Below are positions 53,432 through 64,000 of a stretch of 64,000 bases of DNA, in pieces; within the stretch, counting starts at the first letter, position 1; each line of letters opens with the position of its first letter. The stretch is taken from contig WNKI01000001.1 in NCBI GenBank assembly GCA_015350385.1, positions 3,949,965 through 4,013,964 of the forward strand. The letters run 5' to 3'. The position numbers and the translations under genes are program-made. Below the pieces are notes generated by a model. It had not been told where the DNA came from. It did not search any database and was given only the letters and a program-made list of their open reading frames with translations. The stretch is from Aculops lycopersici. Lineage: Eukaryota > Arthropoda > Arachnida > Trombidiformes > Eriophyidae.

Positions 53432-55279
53432 CTAAACTAATGCTATTGATCTGATTGGACTCTCCAGTAGACGTTTCGGTGGTAGCGAGCCAAATAACTC
53501 GGCGTCCTCGTGCAAACTCTTAGCCAAAGCTTGAATGCTTGCAAACAATTTCATTGGATTCTCCTCGGCCCTCAGGTTACCTCCATCGAGTTCATCGTTT
53601 GGATAATGATTTTGATGGTTCTCGTTGAATTCCTGATCCAAAAATTCCTCCTCCTCATCGTCTAATAGAAGACTTCTATTATTTGCATTACTACTTGATG
53701 TTGTTGTTCTCTTAGGTGGTTCTAGTTTCATTTGTTGTTTCTGTGGCTCTTGGTCACACTTTTGCTCATCAATCGCATCATTAAATCCATCGTTCGCCAG
53801 CTCAGCCTCAAACTCTCGCTCCATCAACATATTGGTTAGCTTCAATTTGTTCAAATCCTTCTTCATTTGCCTTGCTGGCACCTGAATGGGAAGCGAAGCG
53901 GAAACTGAGCGCCTAGCGGCGTTAATACCTAGTGGCGCCGTCGATTGATGTTGCTGCAGGTGTTGGTTATGTGACTGACGTTGGTTGCTGCTATTACCCA
54001 AGTTAGCACTCGATGTTAATGATGATTTTGTACTTGATTTGGTGATTAGATTCGTTGTTGAATTAATGTTATTTGGTTGATCATTAGAGAATAGCGAGTT
54101 TGTCTCAAAATCCATCATAATGTTATTGGTATTACTAGCAAGCTCGTCAAAGATATTTGCCGTTCCATTTGACTGGTTGCTATCGAGATCTTTTAGATCC
54201 AGGACGCCGCTGTCCTCGCGAGTGGCCGTGCTAATTCTGTCCACCTGTTGATCATCGTGTCCATTGACGTCCAACTCGTTGCTCGTGAAGCTAGCACTTA
54301 AGCTAGTTCCACTGCTAGACTCTAGAGCAAAACTCTCGTCCTCGCTAAGCGATAGGGATGACGATGAAGTTGCCGACGAGGCGGAGGACCAAGTATCGCC
54401 TAGTTCAGGTGGCGGCTGTGGCTGGGCAACGGTAACTGTTGAAGTTAAGTGGCGCCGAGAGGTTGGTTTGATTGAGCGCTTGTTATGGTTGTTGCCATTG
54501 TTGCTAATGTTGAATCCGAGCATGTTATTTATTGGCCCAGCAACGTTTTGTTGTTGTTGTTGTTGTTCTAATGTTGTTGTATAATTGTTGTTAATGATGT
54601 TGCGGTGGTTGCGTTGATGTTGGTGGTGGTGGTGGTCGTTGTTGTTGTGGTTGATGGCACTGGCTAATCTATCCAACGAGCCTGCCAGATAATTGTCCTC
54701 GTAGTCGTCGGCGGCGGCGTTCAAATCAATGTCGTCCTCGTCCTCGTCTGCGTGGACAATGTTGTTGTTGATTATGTTTGTGGACATTATAATGTCGCCA
54801 GCACCAACTGTCCCACCATTGTTCTGTTGGTATTGATGGATTTGATGAGGTGCCACCGCCGTTTGCTGGGCCTCAAGCGCGATAGCAACTCGCTGCAATT
54901 GAAATGGTTGATCTAGATGATTTAAATTATGTTCTTCATGCTGATTGTTCATGACAATACTGCTATCCGTGAAATTGTTTTCATATGGGTGAAAGAGATT
55001 GTTGCGTCTTCGTGTTGAATCAAGCTGATGGGCCGCCGAGAGGGAGAATAACTTGTTGTCTCCTCCAAGTGCTAGCGCCGGTTGCTGTTGGCTTTGAGGA
55101 TGGTAGATAGGGAAGACCAATGCGTCGTTATCCGCATCGCGATAAACTGGAGGACTCGTCTGATCTAATGCTGAATCCGACTCCTGTACTGACAAGTCCA
55201 TCAAGAACATGCTACCAACATCGATGCTCTTCGTTGCCTGGTGATCATTGTGGCTGTTGCTAATCATGGTTGAAGCCAT
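53432..55279 (-). CDS. AKT1S1: PRAS40 (AKT1S1)/Lobe homologue
   Basis: PRAS40 (fly Lobe) binds Raptor and inhibits mTORC1 until phosphorylated by Akt and mTORC1. The frame is 615 residues without introns, close to fly Lobe and much longer than the 256-residue human protein because of Asn/Gln/His/Ser-rich insertions. Family marks: ASLPIQVP at about 461-468 matching the SLPVSVP phospho-motif of human PRAS40; the C-terminal block LFASIQALAKSLHEDAELFGSLPPKRL (about 578-604) matching the human IAASMRALV...VFGDLPRPRL; and a TOS-like FLMDL at 25-29 (human FVMDE is internal). By alignment the Akt-site threonine (human Thr246) is replaced by Glu606 and the -5 Arg by Pro; Ser607 follows. RRSVSAS at 456-462 is another basic Ser site. 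Similarity is confined to short motifs. Confidence 0.8.
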   Translation of the reverse strand: MASTMISNSHNDHQATKSIDVGSMFLMDLSVQESDSALDQTSPPVYRDADNDALVFPIYHPQSQQQPALALGGDNKLFSLSAAHQLDSTRRRNNLFHPYENNFTDSSIVMNNQHEEHNLNHLDQPFQLQRVAIALEAQQTAVAPHQIHQYQQNNGGTVGAGDIIMSTNIINNNIVHADEDEDDIDLNAAADDYEDNYLAGSLDRLASAINHNNNDHHHHQHQRNHRNIINNNYTTTLEQQQQQQNVAGPINNMLGFNISNNGNNHNKRSIKPTSRRHLTSTVTVAQPQPPPELGDTWSSASSATSSSSLSLSEDESFALESSSGTSLSASFTSNELDVNGHDDQQVDRISTATREDSGVLDLKDLDSNQSNGTANIFDELASNTNNIMMDFETNSLFSNDQPNNINSTTNLITKSSTKSSLTSSANLGNSSNQRQSHNQHLQQHQSTAPLGINAARRSVSASLPIQVPARQMKKDLNKLKLTNMLMEREFEAELANDGFNDAIDEQKCDQEPQKQQMKLEPPKRTTTSSSNANNRSLLLDDEEEEFLDQEFNENHQNHYPNDELDGGNLRAEENPMKLFASIQALAKSLHEDAELFGSLPPKRLLESPIRSIALV

Positions 55280-57840
55280 AATTTTGCCTGGTCAGTTATA
55301 TTACTACGGATCAAAGAGTTTGATTGCTTATAATATTGTTGGCGTACTATATATTTAGTATCCAATATTTGATTCGATGATGATGACACCTGTTTGCTAG
55401 CGTTGATTGCGCGCGTAGTGAGATATTGCGCGTGCTCGAGTGGCTTTTTCTCTGTGTGTGTTTATCTAATGTATTGTATCAAATTCTTTGGCCTCTCTGT
55501 AGTTATGTTATTTTATATTATAGACTTTTCCTTTTCTATTCTACTTTAGCCTCGAGATCACAAGTTATGTTGTCAAGTTAGATAAGAGAAAGACAGAGAA
55601 CATCAATCGATCGCTTCCTGTCCCTTGTTATTCCTCTTGTTGTTGTTATTGTTATTGATTATGATACCCGAACTATGAGAGTTTTATGATGGTTTTGAGT
55701 TTTGCTTCCAGCGGTGTACTTATACCACTCTCGCTAGTTCAGTTTAAGCTCACTTCTTTGCATGAATGAATGAATGATCGAACGAATGGTTGAGATTTGA
55801 TGAGAGAGTGAGTAGAGAGTGAGTTCCTAGCTAGTGGAACCTAAAAGTGTCAATCCATGTGGTTAGGTAGCTAGCTAGTTGGTTAGTGGCGAGGATGATT
55901 TGAGTGTCGACGTCGTGGTTGGTGATACTCCAAAAGCACAGCTACTTTTCGATTGCTCTACTATCTAACCTTATCGCCGTTCAATCGCCAGTTAGCTAGC
56001 TCGCTGGACGAGTGTATTTGCTAAATTGAATTTAGGCTCCTCCGTCGCGTCAAGCTATCCCGTCGCTCTTTAGCAATATGGCCAAAGTCGTATTGTGTTG
56101 TAGGTTGCCTTTGCAACTTTTGCTACTGCTGTCGCTCCCACTGCCACCCTTCTCACTTTCTACGGCTCTCTTGTTTATCTAGCTCGTTTATCTCTACTTG
56201 CTGCTGCCGCCGCCGCTGCTGCTAGTGCCTCGGCAATGGGACCTAATAACTAAAGCTCCGTAGTATTTGCAGTGCACAAAGACCACTTGTTAGCTAGTTA
56301 GCAAGGGAGAGTTTACTTGTGTTATGAGCCTGGATATATGGCAACCAGATGAGAGAGGACTTGTGGTTTTGATTGGCTCTAGTGGCTTGGATGGCGCTGA
56401 ACTCTCGTTGTCTCGGCTCGACTCGAGTCGATTGTTATCTCTTGGTCGGTGGTCGTGGTCGTCGACGTCGGCGTTTGTGTTGGTGGTGTCGGTTAGCTAG
56501 TCAAAGTAGCAGTCTTAGTGGTAGCGTCGTGCAATGGTCTAAACGGCAATAGCAGTTGCAATAGTGGTGTTAAAATAATATAATAATGTGTCGCTAGTCC
56601 CAATGCTGCGATTATGGTGGTGGCGACAATAATGACAATAACTCACTCAAACTTGTAATATTACTATCAGTTTCAGAGTAGTGTTATGAAGTGTTTATAT
56701 ATATATATATATAATATATAATAATAATAGTAATAATAAATAGTACTTTGCTGTAATGAGAAATTTGTTGCTAATTGATGATGATAGCAATATTAATGGA
56801 TCCTCTTGGTTTAGAGTTTTTTGCTAGCTCTTGCAAAAATCAACCAGTGCAAGTCAATCGACGCATGAAATCCAATCAAGTCGCTAGTATTGTGCAGCTT
56901 GACAATAGCGAAGTCGTAGTGGTAGTAGTAGATGAAGTGCCGCCAGACCAAATAATCAAGTGGGATACCAAGAACTTTTCTTCGTTGGGAAGTGTATGTA
57001 GTTTGCCCTCTCGAATCAATATATTAGAGTAGTTATGCTCCTAATTAATTCAACCCAGTTATATGTAGCGGTGCTATTGGATAGATCGTGTCCAATACAG
57101 TAACTCACTGTTAATTGGTTGCTGGTGTTTGGGTTGCTCTTTGGCTCGTTGACTGTCCTTTATTATATTCTGTTCTTTCTCTCTTCGTCTCCCTATCTAT
57201 CTATAAGGAGATTTGACAACTTTGCTCAGCTTGATGCTCCTAGATTGGTTTCTCTGGAGGGGGTGGTGGTCGTATTATATGATGATGATGATGTCGCTTG
57301 GTTGCAACCTAGAGTTTGACTGATTGCCTAGTTGCTGTTGGTTGTTGTTGCGATGCTCGTCTAGGATCCTCGTCGTCGTCGTGGTTGCTGTTGTTGTGGT
57401 CGTGGATTTCGATGATGTTATTGGTGATGATGATTTTACTGTAACTAGCAGCCAACTGAGTCACACAACTGATACTAAAAAAGTTGTGGTTGTTGTTGCT
57501 GTTGCTCTTCTACTTTGATGGTCTCAAAGTTGCAGACTTTTCTACCAAGTCCTGGTCTCTCTCTCTCTCTCTCTGTCTCTCTTGCTGGTCTCTGCACTCG
57601 ACTTCGTCGTCTTCTTCTTATCCCTATTCTCTCTCCTCTCTATCATCTGTATTCGTGTGAGCTAAAGTCTCTCTGTTTCACTCCTCTGCAAGCTTAACTC
57701 TGGACTACTACTGCTGCTGCTGTTGTTGTTGAATCGCGGGTTCGCCGCAGTAGCCTGTAGTTGAAGTTTATGCCGTGAGTCTGTGTGCTTGTTTGCCCGT
57801 GCGTCTCACAAAGTCAGCTGATCCAGTGCAAGCGGTCACA

Positions 57841-57875
57841 GTGCGTCTGTCTGTGCGTCTGTCTGTGCGTCTGTT
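57841..57875. repeat. 12-bp minisatellite (GTGCGTCTGTCT)n
   Basis: Three copies of a 12-mer, followed by poly-CAG/CAA runs at about 57905-57998. Confidence 0.85.
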
Positions 57876-58989
57876 TAACGACGCATTTGAGTCTCTTTCT
57901 GAGGCAGCAGCAGCAGCAGCAGCAAAAGCTACACGGCAAGGTTTCTGCTCCGCTGCTTTCCCCCTCTGCGGCAACAACAACAACAACAACAACAGCGGCT
58001 CTTTGTCTACTCGGGCCAAAGTCGATGCAGCGACACAAGCCTAGGGCAGCAGCGTAGCGCAGGTGAAGCTGCGCGCTGCTTTTCCCCACCAACCAAATGT
58101 AAGGCAGCTCCAATGGCGACAACGATGACAGCAGCAGCAGTAGAACTACGACAACAACAACAACAAAACTCGCACAGTCCCCCCAGTTAATTCGCGCTGC
58201 ATTGTGCAGCCTTGCCCAGGGAAGCCGCACAGTCTAGTGCAACTTTTAGCTTGTTCGCTCGCCGAAGGCTTGAGCAACAGCTAGCGGCCGGCCGCCGGCG
58301 AGCATAATGTAAACCAATGCAACGGGCAATTCCCTTTCGCTTCTCGCTGTGCTCCGTTGCGCGCTCTGTTGCTGTTTCTGCTGCTCGCTCACTCACTTAC
58401 TCACTCGCTCGCTCGCTCGCTAATCCTGGTTCTCCTCTCGATGGATGGATTTTCTGTTGCATTGTGAAATCATTTAACGCAACGAGATTTGCGCTGCGCC
58501 TAGCCAGTGTGATTTTGAGAGGAAAAAAGAAGGCTAGGTTCACTACGATGTCACTCAAATGACGTTGTGATGACCAAACATATATTTTTCCTGGTAGATC
58601 AAGAACCAAACGAAAACAGAAAGAGAAACAGAAAGAGAAAAGACATCAAACGCAACGAGATAAGAAACCAGACTCAATTCCATCAGATTTAGCTTCATTC
58701 CATTCAGGTCCTTTGGACCATATGAATGACTGACTATAACTGAATGACTGTCTAACTGATGAACAAACAATACTAGTAGACAAAAATTTGGGACGGACCC
58801 AAATGAGAGGGGCACTTATTTTGTCTGTCGTTGCGGCTAACTAACCAACAAACTGACCAAGCATCAGAATAGAGCAAGATAACTTTGCTTGCTCGCTTGC
58901 TTGTATAGGCGGGTTGTTATATGAGCACTTCGCCACCAACTCTGTGTAATGGGCAGCCGGCAAATGGGATGAACTTGCCAACTGGCCGT

Positions 58990-59068
58990 CGTGGTCGTCG
59001 TTGGTGTTGCCATTGCCATTGCCACCGCCACCGCCACCGCCACTGCCACTGCCACTGCCATTGCCATT
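58990..59068. repeat. 6-bp tandem array (CCATTG/CCACCG/CCACTG)n
   Basis: About twelve hexamers that drift from GCCATT to GCCACC to GCCACT and back to GCCATT. The order is symmetric around the centre. Confidence 0.8.
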
Positions 59069-59407
59069 GCAGCGAGATCTGAGGCTCAGATCTTTGGTTG
59101 CATTCCTCTCGCCCGTCGTGAGTTTCATTGAGCTTCTCTGTGCTCTTAGTTGGCTGCCGCTGCTGCTGTTAGGTTGCCAACCATGGATTGCTTTACATGT
59201 AATAATTTCACAACTAAAATCTCAAGCTAAAAACTCGAAGCGAATCGAAGCTCAAGGTCTGAAACTCGGAGCTCGAGGGAAAGTCTCTCAGCTGACGGCC
59301 TACCCACTGGCCGGCTGGCTCACTGTGGTTCTCAACCGTTAAGTTGTTGTGCCCAATAGGAAGCTCTCCACGGAGATGCAAGCCGCCGGGCTTCACCGCC
59401 GGGCCCC

Positions 59408-59432
59408 AGAGAGAGAGAGAGAGAGAGAGAGA
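59408..59432. repeat. (GA)n microsatellite
   Basis: About 12 GA units in non-coding DNA. Confidence 0.85.
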
Positions 59433-61457
59433 GCTGGCCATTTCCACCACCAGCTACGGCATCAGTGGCATCATCATCATCTGGTCAGTGGCCTCTCTTT
59501 CCTGGCGAAACCAGTCAGATGGAATGAGGAGAGCGAGAGGGAGGAGGACGCAAGAGGCGGCACGACGATTGGCGGCCGAGAGGAAGCTTGAGTCCGAGTT
59601 TCGGTAAGCGGAGAGCCAGAGGCAGTGGCTCACTTTTTTGTGCTGCAATGGCGACTTCCATTGCAGCGAATGGGCGAGATGGCTCAACGACTGGCCGGCT
59701 GGCTTCGTGGGTCGTGTCGGAGGGGAGACTGAGCAGTCATTGTTGTCAGTCTGCCTCCACTGATCGTGGCCACGACGGCGACGTCTGACGCTGATGCAGC
59801 TGGAGGCTTGGTGCTGGCCGCAGGTTGAGCTAGAGATGGCAGCAACCACCGGCTCTGGGCCAATTTTCGCCCAGAGTCCAGCTCAACGCGAAGCGATGCG
59901 ACGCGGCAACAACAACAACAACAACAACAGCATCAATTGCCCGTGAGCCAGTAGACCGACCAACAAGTCGCCAACTGAGACTCGTCGGCCGGCCGGCCGG
60001 CCAGCCAGCAGTGGAGCAGGTGAGTCGCGAAGCAGTCGTAAAGCTCCGGGCTCCGGCGAGTCCAAAGTTTGCGAGCTTCGAATTTAGTCGGAGCGCTCTG
60101 CACTCTCATGAGTGTTTGCCCGGAGTTCTGGCGAGAGAAACAACATTATGGTCCGACCACGACCACGACGAGGCCACTGCGAGCTGCAAGTTGCGAGTTT
60201 TAACAGAAGCGGGAGCAAGAGCAAGCGCCGCCATGGCAGCAATCGGCGTTTGGTGGCCACTTGGTTTCGTTTGGCTGGAGCCGAGGCAGCTAGTGCAAGT
60301 GCAAAGAGGCGATCGCAATTTTCACTCTCCTCTCTCGTGTTTCCCTCTTCTCTCGTTGCTCGTGGGCCGTCGTCGTGGTCGTGGTGGTAGTCGGCGTCGT
60401 AAGCGTCGATTTAGCGTAGCTTTAGTAATAGAAGTGAAAAGATGGAAGAGCAGCGATCATCGCGAGGATACAAGTGGTTCGCTTTGCTTTCCTGTCCATT
60501 CAGCCAGTCGGTTGCTCGTTCAAGTCCAACATGACGGCTCCCAGCTTCAGCCGGCCGCTCTGTGGTTCTGTTGGTTGGAACACTTTGAGTCCCAAACGGC
60601 AAGTGGTTGCCGTTGTTAGTTGTTCTTGTTGCATGTAGACGCGGGAGCAGCAAGTGGTTGTTGCCGCCGCAGCCCCACTCGCCTCCTCCTCCTATCCCTC
60701 TACATCCGCCGCCGCAACAACTACAACAGCAACAACCACCGGCCAGCAACAACTTACTACTAAGCCAACGACGGCAGGGTGACCTTGTGGCGCCAAAACT
60801 AGCTCGCCGGCTGCTAAGTCTCTCTCTCTCCTCCTCCTCTCCTTGTTGCTCCGAGGCGGCAACTCTCACGGGCAACTCCGGCGTTTCAGTCAGTTGGCTT
60901 CTCCCCTCATCCTCTAGCTTACATTCGAGTTTGTTGCATACGCGGCAACAACAACAACAGCAAACGACGACGACGACCAACAGCTAACTCGACCAAGAGA
61001 GCGGCAGGAGCATTCAAATTCCCTAGACTTTCGAATCTACTCTCGTCTGCGCCATTACAATTTCCATTCGTTGCTCTTGTCTCTTTGCTCGTCTCGTCTC
61101 GTCTCGTCGCTCTCTCATCTGTTGTTATCTTCAGTTGTTTCAATGGGCCGGCCAGTCGGCCAACTGGTTGCAAGCAGACCGACAATCGCGTGTGTCGACA
61201 ATCGCGGCGCTCGTTTGGGCAACTGAGTTTCAATTTTAACTCAAGTTTCGTCGACATCGTCGTCTTCATAGAGTCGCCATAGAGTTTGCCGTCTGATGCT
61301 GCCTTAGATTGTCGCCGCTGCTGCTTCGGCCTCAGCGTCCGGCGATCCGCTGATACAACCAAAACTGCAGTGGCGCCCATCTCATTAGAATTAGTATTAG
61401 GCTATAACTATTAGTATTCTTGTTGCGAGATTACGAGTCTCCTATTCGTTGGCGGCG

Positions 61458-61460
<3 letters not shown>

Positions 61461-61488
<28 letters not shown>

Positions 61489-61489
61489 C
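61461..61489. repeat. (GAC)n microsatellite
   Basis: Nine to ten GAC units. The poly-Thr/Asp/Arg frames across it are a product of the repeat. Confidence 0.85.
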
Positions 61490-63624
61490 CATCGTTATCC
61501 GAGGGAAGAGCTCGCGGCGCCTTTAATGGCACAACTCGTTACCATAGTCGCACGTACAACTATAGCAGACAGAGTGGCAGCAGCAGGAGGAGCAGGGGCA
61601 ACAGTGAGAGCAGCGGCAGCAGCAACAACAACTTTGCCATCCATGCAACAAGAATTCAGTGTAGACGACGTCGAAGCCGAACTGCTCGCAAATCGAGCCA
61701 GTCGCTTAATTTCGCCGACTCCCTCTCTACCTATTTTTCATAGGCATAAAGAAGGGGAGAAAATCGAGTCAAGTTGTCCTCGAAATCTACTGCCTCGCGA
61801 TAGTCGAAGCACAGGTTCTTACCTGAGGTGGGATACGAAGGCGAAGGTAAGGGTAGAGGTAGAGGTGGGAGCGCGAGGAAACGCGCGCTGCGTTTGGGCG
61901 GCCCGAGTTGTGGTTGCCGCCACTGCTGCCAGGTAAGCGCCGCACGCCAATTGTTGTTGTTGTTGTTGTTGTTGTAGTAGTTTTAGTTGTTTCATTTCAA
62001 GGGCTGCAATGTTTCGATGATGGTTGCGCCATGAAATTATTAGCGCAGCCGTCAGGCAAACCAAACCCACCGCTCAGGTAATTGCAAGCCAACATCTAGC
62101 ATAGCGAGCGACGCGCAGAATGTTGTTCTCGCTGCTACCGCTTTCCCTTTGTGTGCTTGCTGCTAGCTGCGAGCTCCTCACCTAGGGCCTAGACTTTCGA
62201 GAGTCCAGAGCTAGATTTTGGAGCTCGATTCGAAGCGCCGTCATCAACAGCAACAACTACGTCCACGTTACGTTCAGAATTCCAAGTGGGCGCAACTGGA
62301 AGCGAGTAAGAAAAGTTGCCGTCGGCCGGCTAGTCAGCCAACCCAGCAGCCGACCGAAGGAGTTAGCTTGTTATCTCCCCCTCCCTTTAGCCCGATCGAG
62401 CGACTGCAGCTAATCCAGGTTTCAGCTGCCTTTGCTGCCGGCGCACACTAACTCAAGGGCTCACCTCGCCTCGCCTCGCCTCAACAGTTGGCTAGCACAA
62501 GGCCACCGCAACCACTTGTTGCTCAGGCGTCGCCACGCTGGCGAGCCAGCTAGTTGCTGCTGCCATTGCCGCTCTTGCTTTGCACCGAGATGAAACTAAT
62601 GGGAATAAAAAACCTTGCGCTCACTCCGCTCGACTCTCGATTGCACTTGTTGATAAAGCCAACATAATTGGCGGCCACGTAAATTCATCAATTGCCTCTG
62701 CAAGGTCCTGGAGCTCGGAACAGCAAAAGCAACCGCAGCTGCGGCAACCATCCGCTTGGCCGACTGGCGAGCTTTGCATCTCCCTAGCGCGTTGGCTGCT
62801 CACTATGGAGCCCGGCGAAGTGAGCAGGAGCAATAGCGACAACAACTAAACAACAACAACATCCAAATGGCCTTCAAATGAGAGAGAGAGAGAGATTGAG
62901 AGAGAGAGACTGAATTATTGGTGGCCAGGCGAGCGACTCAACTGGAAACTTGCCTGTCCCCTGGCCACTTGCAGCCAAGTTGGCACATTTGGAGCAATGG
63001 AAACGCGCAAATTGGACGACGAGCCAATGAACTGACAAAAAAGCTAGCGCCTCGAATCTGGCCTCATGGTTTTAAGCTAACTAACTAAATACTAACTCGA
63101 CGACTCTCTATTGACTACCCAAGTGGCCAGCAGCGGCAGCAACAGCGAGAATGGTGGGCAAAAAAGAGGCCATCGGTTAGCCAGTTAGCCGATCCCCGAG
63201 CTAATAGCTTACTGGCGCCCCACTCGCTGGTCGGTCACTAGGCCAGCGAGTGGTTTCTGTCTTCTCTTCCTCCTCCTTCTCTCTTTGCTGGTGGCAGTTG
63301 CTCGCCACTTGCCACCAATGGCAGAGTCGTTACTATTTCCAGCTTCTTGTTGTTGAAGCCGCTGCTCGTTGTTGAAACTTGCAAAGAAGCCATGAGTCTA
63401 GCAAGAGGGCGAAAAAGGAAACGAAACTTGGCGAAACGAACGGACACTGCCAAAAAACAGCAACTTTGGCCTCTCCGCTTCAAATCCCTCTTCTTCGGCT
63501 CGTATGCAAGGCGAAAGGGCGACAAGAGAAAACCGACGGGACCTCTAATTTGGTTTGGCTAGCGTATGAGCAACAAAGGAGAAGAGGGAACCCAGAGGGG
63601 AATTGCTATTGCTCACAGCTTCTT

Positions 63625-63645
63625 TGTTGTTGTTGTTATTGTTGT

Positions 63646-63686
<41 letters not shown>

Positions 63687-63720
63687 TTGTTGTTGTTGTT
63701 GCTATTGCTGCTGCTGTTGT
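63625..63720. repeat. (TTG)n/(TTGCTG)n compound microsatellite
   Basis: Thirty or so triplets alternate TTG and CTG. They give poly-Leu, poly-Cys or poly-Val frames on the plus strand and poly-Thr/Ala on the minus strand; all are low complexity and none is a gene. Confidence 0.9.
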
Positions 63721-64000
63721 ATGCTGGCCAAAGCTCTCTTTGTGTGGCTCAGCCACAGTGGCTGGCTCAGTTGCCGTTGTTGTTGTGACTCGAGCGTTCT
63801 GTGCGTGCCACAAAAAAACTCGCACAGGTTCTCTTGATCGAATTTCAGCTCGACTTAACTCGTCCTGTGCGCTCGCCTATCATGGGCTAACGGAGTGCTT
63901 TCCCCCATCGCCTATCTACTAGCGGTAGCACAGCGCAGAGTGATCGAGGGTAAGATGTTCAATGAAGCGCTGCGCGCGCATTTAGATCGCTTCCCCCTCT

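Larger units (their letters stand above)
55280..64000. other. Gene desert upstream of PRAS40, to the window end
   Basis: I see no supported gene in 8.7 kb. Contents are simple repeats (TATATA near 56700; a 12-bp minisatellite at 57841-57875; CCATTG/CCACCG hexamers near 58990-59068; GA at 59408-59432; GAC at 61461-61489; TTG/TTGCTG at 63625-63720), GGCGCC words and homopolymer-rich frames. Frames at 56796-57029 and 61640-61830 have slightly more even amino acid composition but no family resemblance. The PRAS40 promoter must lie in the first few hundred bases. Confidence 0.55.

Noticed and set aside
63379..63837. Poly-Cys, poly-Leu and poly-Val frames
   Set aside because: They come from the TTG/TTGCTG microsatellite in three frames.
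1..64000. CRISPR arrays, prophage, bacterial operons or viral genes
   Set aside because: No spaced direct repeats, phage or viral protein signatures occur. Gene structure, the tRNA and promoters are eukaryotic.

Overview
This is a scaffold piece of animal nuclear DNA, most likely from an arthropod. The main evidence is an omb/Tbx2-3 T-box gene, PRAS40/Lobe, WDR26, metazoan-type RBM19, mitochondrial-type ClpX, GTF3C5 and TAF5 genes, TATA + TCA-type initiator promoters, a eukaryotic tRNA-Ser with internal A/B boxes, and a 20-N scaffold gap. The coding genes have almost no introns: seven of eight are complete or nearly complete single open frames, and I can support only two introns. Such intron poverty next to long microsatellite-rich gene deserts would fit a compact-genome acariform mite, but that is an inference and no lineage marker proves it.

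Layout. Positions 1-1372 and 4871-6305 are two direct copies of the same non-coding segment. They flank a convergent gene pair: clpX (+) and GTF3C5 (-). Positions 6305-7130 hold very long CA tracts and structured short repeats around the gap. About 24 kb of gene desert follows (7131-31131), ending in the 3' UTR of omb. The omb gene (-) has a C-terminal exon at 31132-32561, a 7.9-kb intron, and an exon at 40449-41808 that carries the whole T-box. A tight housekeeping cluster follows: RBM19 (-), TAF5 (+), WDR26 (-), tRNA-Ser(AGA) (+), an apple/PAN-repeat type I membrane protein (+), and a PRAS40/Lobe homologue (-). Positions 55280-64000 are again desert without a gene I can support.

Function. 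The housekeeping genes cover mitochondrial proteostasis (ClpX), Pol III transcription (GTF3C5), Pol II initiation (TAF5), pre-rRNA processing (RBM19), ubiquitin ligation by the CTLH/GID complex (WDR26) and mTORC1 restraint (PRAS40). omb is a developmental repressor and is the likely owner of the surrounding cis-regulatory desert.

Most noteworthy. Several conserved proteins lack a signature part. ClpX has no ClpP-docking IGF loop, no visible mitochondrial presequence and an in-frame UGA before its conserved C-terminus. RBM19 lacks its fifth RRM. TAF5 lacks its whole N-terminal half. PRAS40 has Glu at the Akt-site threonine. In addition, the clpX/GTF3C5 pair sits between direct repeats that diverge exactly at the clpX start codon, the deserts are rich in GGCGCC and CCACTTG words, and one hairpin at 13923-13976 looks like a microRNA precursor. 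I found no CRISPR array, viral gene, prophage or recognisable transposase.
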